Part shown: one piece after another, positions 48,701 to 59,794 of the stretch
Layout: each line of letters begins with the position of its first letter
How positions within the stretch are numbered: position 1 is the stretch's first letter
NCBI GenBank assembly: GCA_000711775.1
Contig: ARYC01000051.1
Span: 220,154-284,153 of the forward strand
Source: Oxytricha trifallax
Lineage: Eukaryota; Ciliophora; Spirotrichea; Sporadotrichida; Oxytrichidae
Direction of reading: 5' to 3'
Length of the DNA stretch: 64,000 nucleotides
Notes under the pieces: model-generated
The model's database searches: none
Told to the model about the DNA's origin: nothing
Seen by the model: the letters and a program-made list of their open reading frames with translations, nothing else
Position numbers and translations under genes: made by a program

Positions 48701-49481
48701 TCAGCTAAACCATATAAATCAACTAAATGAGGGCATCTATCCACTATAGGAGCTGCTAACTGCATCAACTGCTGAGTCATTCTATGATAAAAGAGTTAAA
48801 AAACTTAATTTAAACTAAATATATGCATATTTTTTGAAAGTAAAAACAAGATTTAGGATTCACTCCTCTTATACAGATTCATGACGAAATCATTAGATAG
48901 CTATTTATAAGATGGTATTTTTCAATATATGAACACATTAAAGCCTAATTTTATATGAAAATAAAAGTGGAAATATAAATACATGACTACACTTACTCTT
49001 GTTGCTTTCTGATGAGTTTCTTTAGCTCAAAAGTCTCGTCGGTTTGATCGACTTGCACCTCTGCTAGAGCTTGAGAGACCTCATATGATGAAGGTTTTCA
49101 TTTAAGGGGGCTTGCTGGTTATAATTTGAGTAGTTTATGTAAAATTCAAGAGTTCAAATTAAAAATTTAGTATTGATTAATTATTACAATTTTGTTATAC
49201 AAAGCGGTCGAGGTTTGTTTTCTTTGTAGTTAGACAGGCTTACCGATTTATTTAGGTTCTGTATGTCTTACTGAACTATCGTTTTCATAAAATAACCATT
49301 TTTTAAATACTTTTTATAAAATCATGATAACTATTTTACATGAATTATTAATAAAACCATTGGTAAACTATTTATCAATTAATTCATCACAATCATTATT
49401 GGAGAGGAGGGAAGCAAGGATCATACCAGCTACTGCACTGATGCCAGTGAATGCAAGCATCTCTGGTTTACTCAAACTCAT
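45770..49481 (-). CDS. PFK: Phosphofructokinase (plant/PPi-type family) with N-terminal hydrophobic segment
   Basis: Start ATG 49481-49479. The N-terminus [20 protein letters not shown] continues ILASLL, a likely membrane segment or targeting signal not usual in the family. The catalytic part is clear: [20 protein letters not shown], then [34 protein letters not shown] in [33 protein letters not shown] (active-site Asp pair), [11 protein letters not shown] and [18 protein letters not shown] rather than GGDDS fits the ATP-dependent class of this clade. It phosphorylates fructose 6-phosphate in glycolysis. The usual end ([19 protein letters not shown]) is followed by further in-order blocks to TGA 45772-45770 ([23 protein letters not shown]-like charged stretches) that I cannot assign; they may be a C-terminal extension or another gene. 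Pointers ACAT and GTCT were decoded. Confidence 0.88.
48358..48435. other. IES in PFK gene, pointer ATGT
   Basis: ATGT at 48358-48361 and 48436-48439. Joining gives [15 protein letters not shown], the conserved ATP-site region of phosphofructokinase. Confidence 0.85.
49076..49231. other. IES in PFK gene, pointer AGAC
   Basis: AGAC at 49076-49079 and 49232-49235. Joining gives [19 protein letters not shown] on the minus strand. Confidence 0.65.
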
Positions 49482-49674
49482 ATTTATTATTTTCTAAATG
49501 ATATTTAATTAAATAATTTATTGACTATTATTATTATTATTGATCTGTTTTACCACACACACTATAACTTTATATATTATTTTTTTTAAGAATTTACATG
49601 AAATATTTGAAACTTATAGATTTCAAATATACATCCTCGTATTTATATATAAAATTAAAATTTAAAATATAAAA

Positions 49675-52600
49675 ATGTAGTCATAGTAGCAATAGAATGC
49701 CAAAAATGGGGTTAATGGGGAGGTTAAAAGGCAGACTTTCCAGAACATTCACCCCACTCTCTACCCTGACTCACAGCAGCAATTTTTCAAGCAATCTATG
49801 TCATTTGGGGAGGAAGACTTGCAATAGCAGTAGTAGGAGTAACAGAAGCAGGCTTAACAGTTTAAACAATCATAGCAGATATAGTAAAACCCTCCATAAA
49901 AATTATAGTAGAATCAATAAAATCGATAAGATTAGTAGTTGAAAGCAAATTAAGGTAGTATTGGTTCTGCGAATGTCTTAATATATAAGTATTTTACAAA
50001 TATTTATTAATAAAAATGGCAAGCCAACTAATCAGATATAGCAGACTAGGAATGAAATGCCATCTCCTTCACCTAAAATTAACTTGAAATAAAATATTGA
50101 AGTTGGTGCTTTAAGTGGCGCTTAATCACAAGTTAAACAGTAAAATAAAAAAGACATTTCTCCTATGTTATACTTAAAAATCTTTAAACCCAATATAAAA
50201 TTATGTTTCAATGATAACATTTTAATTGCTCCTATAATTTCCATTAAAATATATGTCTCTCAAAGAAACTTCAATTAACGGGGGAAGCAACATGAAAAAT
50301 ACAACTGAAGTCCCTCAACCACGAGGCATGACTCTGGAAGCAATAAAACAAGATTACGATAATTTTGATAATCATCCCTCAGCTGTCCTACAGCATCATA
50401 ATAGAACTAGAGACTCGGGTGGCACACTGAAAATAATGGCCAATGGTAAGTTGATGTAATTATTGTTTCGAATTTCAAATTCCAATATCTTTAAATTTAG
50501 TTACCTATAAACTTTAAATTTAGAATTGGGGATAGCCGAAGATAAATTGATTGTGGACTCTAATAATGGAGACAGAAATCTATTTTTTTGATTTAAAACT
50601 TTAAATAATTACCACTAAATGTTTATTGTTAAATCGATTGTTGAGCACAATCGGGAGAGTGCGTGGCAATGAGGAGAACATGGATTCTAGCGTTGCAAAG
50701 TTAAATACTATCTCTAGACTAGGCACACTCTTTGGTTAATCCATACTTACACTCACTATCATTTTTATACATTTAAATATAGGCAATAAGACTCTAAACT
50801 AATTAATAGAGGAAGTGGCTAATTTAAAGATAGTATGGATTAATTTTAAATCAGATCAGCTGAGAAACTTAAAAACATGGAAGTAGTTTTGAAATCTGAT
50901 CCCTATGTTGAGGTGGAATTTGGAGGTTATAAATATAAGACAGCTTCTATCAATATTGTTAATGAATTTATTTAATTTTTACTAACTATTTATTTCCCAC
51001 TTATGATCAATTAATTCTCTAAAGTAACTTGGTTTATCAAAATATAAATTATTTATGTATAATAACAACTTAAATCCAATTTGGAATTAGAAATTTACTT
51101 TCATTTTGGATGACACTGTAAGAACAATAAAACTCTTTGCACATTAATATTTTATAACTATTTTATAGATAAACTTGCAGACTGTAATTGTTCTCAGAGT
51201 CTACGACTAGGAGACACTTTTCAAAGACAGATTAATTGGGCAGTGTGAGATTAAAATTGAAGAATTACTCAAACACTAGAAAAATGTAAGAAAAAATTAT
51301 TATTAGAATATTAGCATATACCTAAAAAATCTCCAAATAAGTTATGTTTAAAATATTTTAAAACAAGGAATATTTTAAATATCTTTATAACATTTAGACT
51401 GATATTGGACTGAAATTAAAAGAAGAAGTTAAAATAGACGGCTAACTTTTTAAATTAAAGAAATATTACAAGTAAAGTAATTCTATTTTTTAATTTTATT
51501 ATATCTCAATAAAATTTAATCTATAATAATGTTAACTTAATTATTAATTTGAATAACCTGCTATGAAAGAAGTTGGAATTTTAAAGATCATGCAGAAGGC
51601 AAAACAAAATAAATTCTTTGAAAAGTATATAATAAAGTCATTTCACTCTATGTCATCTCGATATAAGAAAATATTTATATTTGAATCTCGGAAATGCCCT
51701 TGAGTTGTTAGAGGGGCAAGCACTCTCAGTTGAGATTACAGATGAACTGCACAGTAACACTTAAACTTAGAATATTAATGCAAGTCCACCAAGAGTGTTT
51801 CTATCCATTCAGTATTTCAGTTCATTTTTCACTCAATTAGAAATTTAAACACACATTTTTTAATTTTATAGTACTTAATATCTAACATTCATTATACTAT
51901 AACCATAAAAAGATTAAATGAATACTTTAAATTAACCATTAATTTCTTATATAAAATTGAATCAAATTACGAAAAAAAGCTATCTCTAATAATCCAGCAG
52001 AATGACGTTGAGCAGCTTAAAAGTTTCAAAGAGACTTTATTGCAATAAGTTTTGAACAAAGATACCACAATACTAGGGATTTAGAAGTTTGGAGCACAGT
52101 CTACTTTCTCACACATTGAAGTCTATCAGACACCCATTGACTTTGAATTTAATCAGCCAAATGTAATCAATGTTGGAAATTAATAGTAGTATTATATATT
52201 ACATTATAATATTTTTATGTTTTGAGTAAGGAAATTTAAATGAGTTCACTGTACAAAAATAATTTTATAATAAATATTCTTTTTAGCAATAGTACGTTAG
52301 TTATGAGCCATCTATCTTGAAAACTTTCACCTAATGTGCAAACTTAGCTGAGTTAGCTTTCATTTCACTTGAGATTATGATCATTTAATTTTATGGTAGA
52401 TTTATATGTACGTTTTTTTTATTTTCTTATAATCTTATTTATAATATGTAATTAATACTTCCCATATATATTTTTATGATAGACACACCCTCAGGATATT
52501 TGAACATTGCTCTTAAAAAGTTATCTCACAACAGTTTGAACTTCAACCAAGACAATTACGTGAGGTTGACTCTCAAGAGTAAAGTAGGCAAAGAAAAAAT

Positions 52601-52967
52601 CATAAATTTCAACAGCTAAATTTGTGATTTTAAGGAAACCCAAAACATCGGATTTTACAAGAAACGTTCTGAAAGCAACAATAAGACAGTTGTGGGGTTC
52701 TTAACTATAAATATAGTTACTATATGGATTGATTGTTAGGATTTTAAATTTATTTTATTATTAATTTTTTTATAATTAATATTTGAAATAGACTTGAATG
52801 ATGAAAAGCTAACGATATTAGTTGTGGGAACTCATGCCATGAGAAATAAAGGAAGTCCAGTTTACTACACATTTGAATTTCATACATAAAAAAATAAATT
52901 TTTAGTTAAATTAGTTGCTATATTGTTGATATCTATCCTCATCCTAAGTCTTTCTTCTTCAACTTGA
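49675..52967 (+). CDS. Tail-anchored multi-C2-domain protein
   Basis: Start ATG 49675 (MQSQQQQNAKNGVNGEVKRQ), stop TGA 52965-52967. After a Gln-rich N-terminus (QQQQQEQQKQAQQFKQ) comes a linker and then a recognisable C2 domain: LKSDPYVEVEFGGYKYKT, NLNPIWNQKFTFILDDT, LQTVIVLRVYDQETLFKDRL with IGQCEIKIEELL. A C2-like C-terminal part (PSGYLNIALKKLSHNSLNF, KLTILVVGTHAMRNKGSPVYY) follows, ending in KFLVKLVAILLISILILSL, a single C-terminal transmembrane helix. This suggests a membrane-tethered, lipid/Ca2+-binding protein like synaptotagmin or ferlin relatives but in reverse topology. One IES was decoded (pointer TATGT), and a GT-AG intron fits at about 50445-50522. It is divergent from the PFK gene, 190 bp away. 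Confidence 0.75.
50164..50251. other. IES in C2 gene, pointer TATGT
   Basis: TATGT at 50164-50168 and 50252-50256. Joining gives KDISPMSLKETSINGG. Confidence 0.75.
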
Positions 52968-54292
52968 ATGATCCAAATCTTAATTATTATATATAATATA
53001 TTTATTTAAATATCTCAAAATTAAAATAAAATATCGATTATTTTACAATATTTTATTGTGAAACATAAAATTTAATTATTTTGAGATAAGTATGGAAATG
53101 TACAAAGAACCAATAAATTCTCAATTACTAGAATTGGATGGTTGGATACTCTCTATAATAACGACTTATGATTAATTTCATTTCTTGTAATAGGAAATTA
53201 TTTCTTAGTAAAATTGGAATTACACAAATACATTCAAAGATATATTTTAACTATAATTTCTTGATTATTATCATAATTTTATAGTGAAATATTTTTATAA
53301 TAAATATAGAAATATAGCATACAAGTATATATAAGTTGTTTTTAGGGGCTGCATTACATGTTATAAATAGAGTATTCAAACAAAAATTGAAATTTATTAT
53401 TTAAATAGCATATTGAAATATCATGAAACAGACAAACAATCAATATAATTATAAATTTAGTTAAATTCTAATTAATTTGTAATAAAATATTAACTATTGA
53501 TTTATTTATAAAAACATTAAAATTGGTATATAAAATGGTAAATATATTACTTAAAATTTCATATTGTTTTTTTTTTTATTTTTTATATTTTTATTTATTA
53601 TTTTTAATTAATTATTTACAAAAATACATATATCATTAATAGTAGGCTAATTATTCAGAATCAGTACAAACAAATAACTGTATTTTTAAGCGATAATTTT
53701 ATGAAGTAAATATATGAAAATGTACAAATAAGTATGATAACTACTGAAATAAATGACAGATAGAAAAAGAGTAGAATTTGAATTAAATTATTATGGAATC
53801 TTAAAACTAATATCTTTATAATTATTTTGTTGTATTTATAATTCTTAAGATTGAGAAATCCCTTATATTTACACAATAAAATCCTCTAACATTAGATTCG
53901 AAAATAATAAAAATAATGCACATATAAAATAATTTTGATTATCAAGGAATAAATTCCTCTATTTTCTTGGGAAAACTTATTATCAATATAAAATACACAA
54001 TTTATAAAAGAATTTCTTAATAAATTTTCAATAAAACTAAAACTATGTTTATTATTAAGAATCCAATTGTTTCAATAATTTTCAGTAATCACCAAAATTT
54101 ATTTTTCTTTCTATTTTTTATTGGATTAAAATAGCCAACATATATTATGTCATTTATTTTTATGTTCTAGCAATTTGTTATGTTCTTCATAGGTTATTAT
54201 TGCTTAATAATAACATTATCTATGATTGAAATAAAATGAGATAAATTATTAAAATACATTCAAAGTTCTACAATAAGACCTATTTAATTTCT
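52968..54292. other. Long AT-rich intergenic region
   Basis: About 1.3 kb between two 3' ends with homopolymer T and A runs and no believable coding block on either strand. Nothing else recognised. Confidence 0.5.
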
Positions 54293-56113
54293 TCAAATAG
54301 ACCAGTCAGCAACAATTTGGACGAGCTTGCCAATGTGAAGTCCTCTTTCTGAATCAGTAGATGATTTCAAGTAGTCGTAGATTTCATCTGGAATTTGCTT
54401 AATCATACCTCCGGCAATTCTGGCAACGAAAGTTACAAATAATATAAATATTGTATATAATAATTTTTTATTGATTAAATTGTCTAAATTTACTCTATAT
54501 TTATATAAGTTGAAGAACCCTCGCCAATGGCCTTGGTGAATGTGTTGACAACCTTATCAACGTTCATAAAATAAACAAATATTAGTGATAAAAATAAAAG
54601 ATTTCATTATTATTTATTGATCAAACAGTTTTTAAATTATTATTTTCAATAGTAAGATATTCTCTATATATATTTAATTTTTGATTGCAAGTGGCAGTAA
54701 TTTGAGCGACAGCATCAGTTAATAATATTTCATTTTAAGTAATGCTATATAAAAATAAACTGTGAATATATCAAATTTTTATTTTATTATTTTTGAGTGA
54801 TCTCTTTGTTAATGAGGAGAACTTCTGGAAGCTTTCTTGGGTCATAGATCTATATTTTAATTCCATAGTTTAAATTTATAATTAATCATATAATAGCAAA
54901 TATTGAATTAAATGATTATATTTTTAAGATATGTATAAATATTATTTTTAATATTATTGGTTAAATCTACTTGATGGAGGCAATGAGTTGATCAGATGCA
55001 AGAATTGAAGTGCTCATAGCGTTGAAGCAGTCTGATTCGAGGCCTTATGCGAATTGAAGACCAGTTCAAATCTAAAAATATATATATATATATATATATA
55101 AAATATTTTATTAAAATTAATTATTATAAATTTTAAATTGAAGAATTATGAGGATAAAAGGTTCTTTAAAGATACAATCTAATAATTTCAATTAATATTT
55201 AGGAATAAATTCTACCCATTTTTCACACTTAAATTATTTATAATTATTAATGAATTAATATTGCAGTATCTTGATAATTATTTTGATCTTTAACTTATAA
55301 TATATCAATTTGAAATTTCTAATTAAAAGATATTTAGAACTATAGATATTTAACTAGTAAATTTTTAATAAAATTATTGATTTATTTTAAATTATTTATC
55401 TATATTTCAATTTGTGATTAGTCAAATCACTCTATTCCAGTCAGAATATTTTTAATATTTATTATGAAATTTATTAAAAAAACTAAAAAACATCACCCCA
55501 TATATAAATAACTTGTAAATCAAACTCCTGCCTATATCTATAAGCAAAATTTAACTTAAAATTTCTATGAGTTCAAATTATTTGATCAACTTTAGATATA
55601 AATATTTTTACAAATAATGATGCTTATCAATCATAATATTATATTTTCATCGTGCTCCTATACAATTAGGATTATCTAAAATTTTTATCCCTAAGTTGAT
55701 TGCTGAGTCATAAGAAAATAAAAATAATTTAATAATATATATAATAATACTAATTAATGGGATTTGAGTGGCGAGACCAGTCAAGAGAGCAGTTAAACCT
55801 GCACCATTGTTGATGGTTGCTCCACGTCTGGCCAACTTGCCAGTCTTGAGTGCTCTGTTTTCAACACTGTGTTGAGCCAAGGTGAATCTGTTTGCAATTA
55901 TACAATTATAATTTATTTTATTATACTTTGACTAGTATTATATATAATTCAAATATTATATAATCAATTATATTTTTAAATAGTATCAAAATACGTAAAA
56001 TTTATATAAGAAACATCCCAAATAATAAATTTTTGAATGAGTTCACGATCGAAAGCTGATACAAGTGCGAGACTTCCGAGAAGTGCGATAAGAATAGCGA
56101 ATGATTTCTACAT
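54293..56113 (-). CDS. Small secreted protein with N-terminal signal peptide
   Basis: Start ATG 56113-56111. The N-terminus MQKSFAILIALLGSLALVSA is a classic signal peptide with a cleavable small-residue end. Blocks then follow in order: LAQHSVENRALKTGKLARRG with INNGAGLTALLTG (about 55880-55770); TGLQFAQGLESDCFNAMSTS (about 55070-54975); IYDPRKLPEVLLINKEIT (about 54845-54795); DAVAQITATC (about 54720-54690); NVDKVVNTFTKAIGEGSST (about 54565-54509); and ARIAGGMIKQIPDEIYDYLK with a terminal VQIVADWSI, TGA 54295-54293. The mature protein is about 190 residues, helical, with two Cys. No family recognised. Very long, AT-rich IESs (up to about 560 bp) dominate the locus, and one pointer (AAGTT) is certain. 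Confidence 0.75.
54430..54506. other. IES, pointer AAGTT
   Basis: AAGTT at 54430-54434 and 54507-54511. Joining gives IGEGSSTFVARIAGGMIK on the minus strand. Confidence 0.85.
55078..55101. repeat. (AT)n microsatellite
   Basis: Alternating AT run of about 24 bp inside the largest AT-rich gap of the secreted-protein gene. Confidence 0.85.
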
Positions 56114-56550
56114 ATTTATTTTTATAATTATAATATTCTATGAATACAATATGAATTTAATAATTTTAATTACTATATATATTTATATACTTTTTTATTG
56201 AATAAGGAAATTTATACTTTTTACCCAAAAAGTTAAGGTTATATTATTTCTCTTATAAAAAATAGATAATTTAGCAATATACTAGAGTATTTAGATTCTA
56301 ATTATATTATTGTTTGACAATTTGAAAGCAATCTAATCTGAGACATCTAATCTAATTATAAATTTACAAACTACTCCTCTATTGCTCTTTTTATGCATAC
56401 AAGTATAGATTTATTGACTATATTTTATTAATTAAAAAAAAATAGTATAATATAAATACGATATATTGACTGTCATAAATATTAAATTCAAATATTTAAA
56501 ACTGTTTTCTGTAACACAAAATTTAAATTACATATATTTGAATTAATTCT
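56114..56550. other. AT-rich spacer, nothing recognised
   Basis: Separates the secreted-protein start from the first MDS of the scrambled ABC gene. No coding block seen; the N-terminal ABC segments are not here. Confidence 0.5.
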
Positions 56551-57640
56551 AAGCTTGTGAGAGGAGATATGGAAATTAAAGGAAGAATCGCCTATGTAGA
56601 GTAAGAACCTTTCATCTTCCTTTGATAATTTAAAACTAATTAAATTATATTTTTGGCAAAGAATATGATAAAGAAAAGTTTAATGAAGTTATCAGACTAT
56701 GATGTTGTAGTGAACATAAATATTAGCGCATTTATTGAGTTATGGTGATTTATATGGAAGTGTATGGATTTTAGAAAGAGCTCTCTACGAAGATGCAGAT
56801 ATTTACTTACTAGACAATATAGAAATTTACTAATTTAATTTAAATAATGTGCTTCAAATATTGTAATAAGATAAGTGTTACTTATTTTAATTCCAGAAAA
56901 TCATTGAAAATGTGGTCAGAGGATTCCTTAAGAACAAATGCACTATTTATTATAATGATTTTATTTTTGAATTTACTTTTTACTTCCAACCTAAACTCGT
57001 TCCAGGAATAGATAAGCTTCTTTACATTTTATTATAATCTTATCTCCCAGATTAGAATCGGAACCCCAGATGAAATTTAAAGCAATAATTCCTAAAAAAT
57101 AACAAGATGTATAATCAATTATTATTAAAAAATATGTAAATATGTGAGTATATGAAATGAATGTTATTATGATATATTGTCTCACTGAAAAAGGTGATGA
57201 CGATTCAGTAAAAGTTGGCAAGCAAACCATCATAACTCCAAAAACTGAAGTTCAAATTGCAATCATATATTGATTATAATGTTTATACTTTTTGAATAGA
57301 ACTTTTAATCAAATTTTCTACTTGAACTATTATGCTAACAGATTCATGGGAATGCCCAACTTAATCAATTATAAAATATAATTAGTGTTATAATATGTTT
57401 ATTTATAATTTGTGGGGAGATTTTACAAATTATACATTGGCTCTTTCTCTTATGTGAGTATCATCATTTGATAAAACTTACAAGGATTATCAAAATAATT
57501 GATAAAATTTGTTATTAAACCAAGATAGGGTATATTCCTCAACAACCTTTCTTATTCTCAGGCACAGTCACTGAGAATACCAAGTAAATATAGAACTGAT
57601 GAGGAGATTATCTCTGTTTTGATACAATTTTCTAATAATC
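56551..57640 (+). CDS. Scrambled ABCC-type ABC transporter, left MDS cluster
   Basis: Plus-strand MDSs that make sense only when interleaved with the inverted cluster at 59795-60900. 56551-56620 reads KLVRGDMEIKGRIAYVEQEP, the Q-loop of nucleotide-binding domain 1. 56650-56700 reads LFGKEYDKEKFNEVIRL. About 56774-56818 reads ERALYEDADIYLLDN, the Walker B. About 56890-56945 reads QKIIENVVRGFLKNKC. 57178-57250 is the linker EKGDDDSVKVGKQTIITPKT. 57324-57349 is a 26-bp transmembrane MDS. 57530-57600 reads IGYIPQQPFLFSGTVTENTK, the Q-loop of domain 2. Domain order indicates a full ABCC/MRP-like exporter. The LSGGQ signature, the first transmembrane domain and the end of domain 2 are not found in the window. 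An apparent TGA at 56700-56702 probably lies just past the MDS end. Confidence 0.85.
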
Positions 57641-58560
57641 AATTTTTTTTCTATAAAAAATAGAATTTTTATACCTAATTTAATTATCAATCATTTTAAG
57701 AGGATGGAAGCATGAACACTTAATCTTTGAGAGGTTTTATTAATATTTTTATCTACGCACAATATAAAAAACAAATTTTATTATTTAATATGAAATTAGT
57801 AATGCCAAATTTACTAAAGAAATGTAAATAAATGTAGTATAATAGAAAATACTCTATTCTTGATATTAGAAGTAATACCAAATAAATTTAATCAAATATC
57901 AATTTAATCTCAGTATGTTTTAACTTTTTTGTGAATGAAAAGTTAGATAAAATTACGTAGTTAAAAAATCCAATGTTTATTTAAAATAATTCAAAATAAG
58001 CAATTAAATATACTGGAGTGATAGTTATCAAAATTATTTTATTTATGCGCATATCTATTAATAATTATACCAATTATTGTCATATTCAAATAAATTATTA
58101 ATAATTATATTTCATTAAAGTTAAAAATTTAGTTTAGCAATATTATCAGTAAAATGTAAAAGATTAAGGAAATGTGTTTTTTTATTATTTTTAAATTGTT
58201 TAGAATTTGTTTTGATTTTTTTTAAATTTTCCTTTTTAATTTATAGATAGTAGTGATACAAACCTTAAATAATAAAAATTATTTTTATATACTAGATATA
58301 TTTAATACTCAAATATACTGAAAAAAATCTATTTATTAGAAATATTCATATTGTTTAAGTCTCATTTTTTGTAGAACAAATTTTAATAATATTAATTGAG
58401 TATTCCAAGAATATTTTAAATAAATGCAATAATTATTGTTCTAAAAATAAAAAGAAAGTTAATTGCTTTCGCATAAAAACCTAACACATCAAATTTCTTA
58501 CAGATAATCAAAATATAAAATAAATAATTATATCTATTTTTATTAATATAGGTTTAACAA
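57641..58560. other. AT-rich spacer
   Basis: Between the left ABC cluster and the decarboxylase. No block that I can assign; remaining ABC MDSs of a few tens of bases could hide here. Confidence 0.4.
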
Positions 58561-59725
58561 TTCTAATGAAAATTGTACTATATATATCAATATATTAAGG
58601 GAAGAAATTGAAGATGTTTTATATTTCAGCAATTTTATAAATGATAATCAAAATATCATGGACTATACAGAAGCCGAAACACAAAGACTGTGGTTGCTAG
58701 CAGGCCACGTAAAGAAGTTGAGTTACTGCAATTCACTTATCACAGCATTGTACAATAAACACCCCACTCTGGATAAAATTGAGACTACTTTCAGCCCTGT
58801 TAATGCAGATGGCACTTGCAATTACAAATTTGATACATAAAATTTCAGTATTCTTAATAATAAACATAACTGGTTCACTAGCAGACAACTTCAAAATAAC
58901 AGTAAATCGTAAAAATACAAAATAAAAAGCTTTGAGAAACCCACATGAAAGATAGACAGTGGAGATCTTTGGAAAAATAATTAATTATGTTTAGGAAATT
59001 AACAAAGAATATATTGTAAAATCATTTATTTATTATTTACCATTTCAATTACAAAATTGTAGATAGCACTAATTTAGGTATTATCCCTGGTTCAATATAT
59101 TTATTGCATATATTTTAACTTCAATTTTTGCTATGGAGACCCATCTGACCCCAAAGTTGCTTGGAGAAACTTAGCTTTTATATTTAAATATAGACACACT
59201 CTCTTCTATAAGATAATTCTATAAACTTTATAAGAGATCTTTGGAAAAATTCTAGGAATTGAGGATGTATCAGGATACATGACAAGTGGTGGATCTGAGG
59301 CAAACTTGGCAGCAATATGGTGGTGCAAACTAAACCTCACTATGGTTAGCAGAGCCAAAATTGGAGAATTCAAGGAACGCCTGCTTTAACTTGAAAGTGT
59401 GGCTTAGGAAAGCAAGAATTTCAAAGAGATCTATCAAACTAAGAAGATATTCACCAAATAATTGTTTTTATTATGGTAAAACTGATTTAACATGTACAAT
59501 TTACATAAATTAGATTGAAGCGTTTGTACTAACCTATTCTGGTTTGCACAGCTCCTCCCAAGACTCACTCATGTATCATCAAAGCAGCATAAGTATTAGA
59601 GATTAAGACTCTTTACATGCAGTATGATTTATTGTGTCTATTATTTTAATTAAATAATTAATCTTTGAGAGGTAGACTAGCTGAGCTTAAGGATCAACCA
59701 TACATAAGTTATACAAAAATAATTT
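58561..59725 (+). CDS. PLP-dependent group II decarboxylase, N-terminal part only
   Basis: Block 58590-58840 includes MDYTEAETQRLWLLAGHVKK and DKIETTFSPVNADGT. Blocks at about 59120-59230 (CYGDPSDPKVAWRNLA) and 59250-59460 (GIEDVSGYMTSGGSEANLAA) follow, the latter being the conserved TSGGSEAN segment that binds the PLP phosphate. About 59535-59640 reads LVCTAPPKTHSCIIKAAQVL and about 59685-59720 reads RGRLAELKDQPY. This is the layout of glutamate/histidine/aromatic amino-acid decarboxylases. The half containing the Schiff-base Lys is absent here. The gene lies in the hinge of the scrambled ABC locus, on the same strand as the left cluster. The start is uncertain: ATG 58658 is in frame but coding-like sequence runs upstream. 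Confidence 0.75.
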
Positions 59726-59794
59726 TTAAAAAAAATTATTTAATATTAGACTAATTTAAAATCAACTGATTTAAATTAAAAAAAAAACTTATTA

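Noticed and set aside
55078-55101. AT dinucleotide run as a functional element
   Set aside because: Simple microsatellite in AT-rich eliminated DNA; no further structure supports a role.
58561-59725. Decarboxylase as part of the ABC gene
   Set aside because: TSGGSEAN and flanking motifs belong to PLP enzymes, and no shared pointer with the ABC clusters was found.
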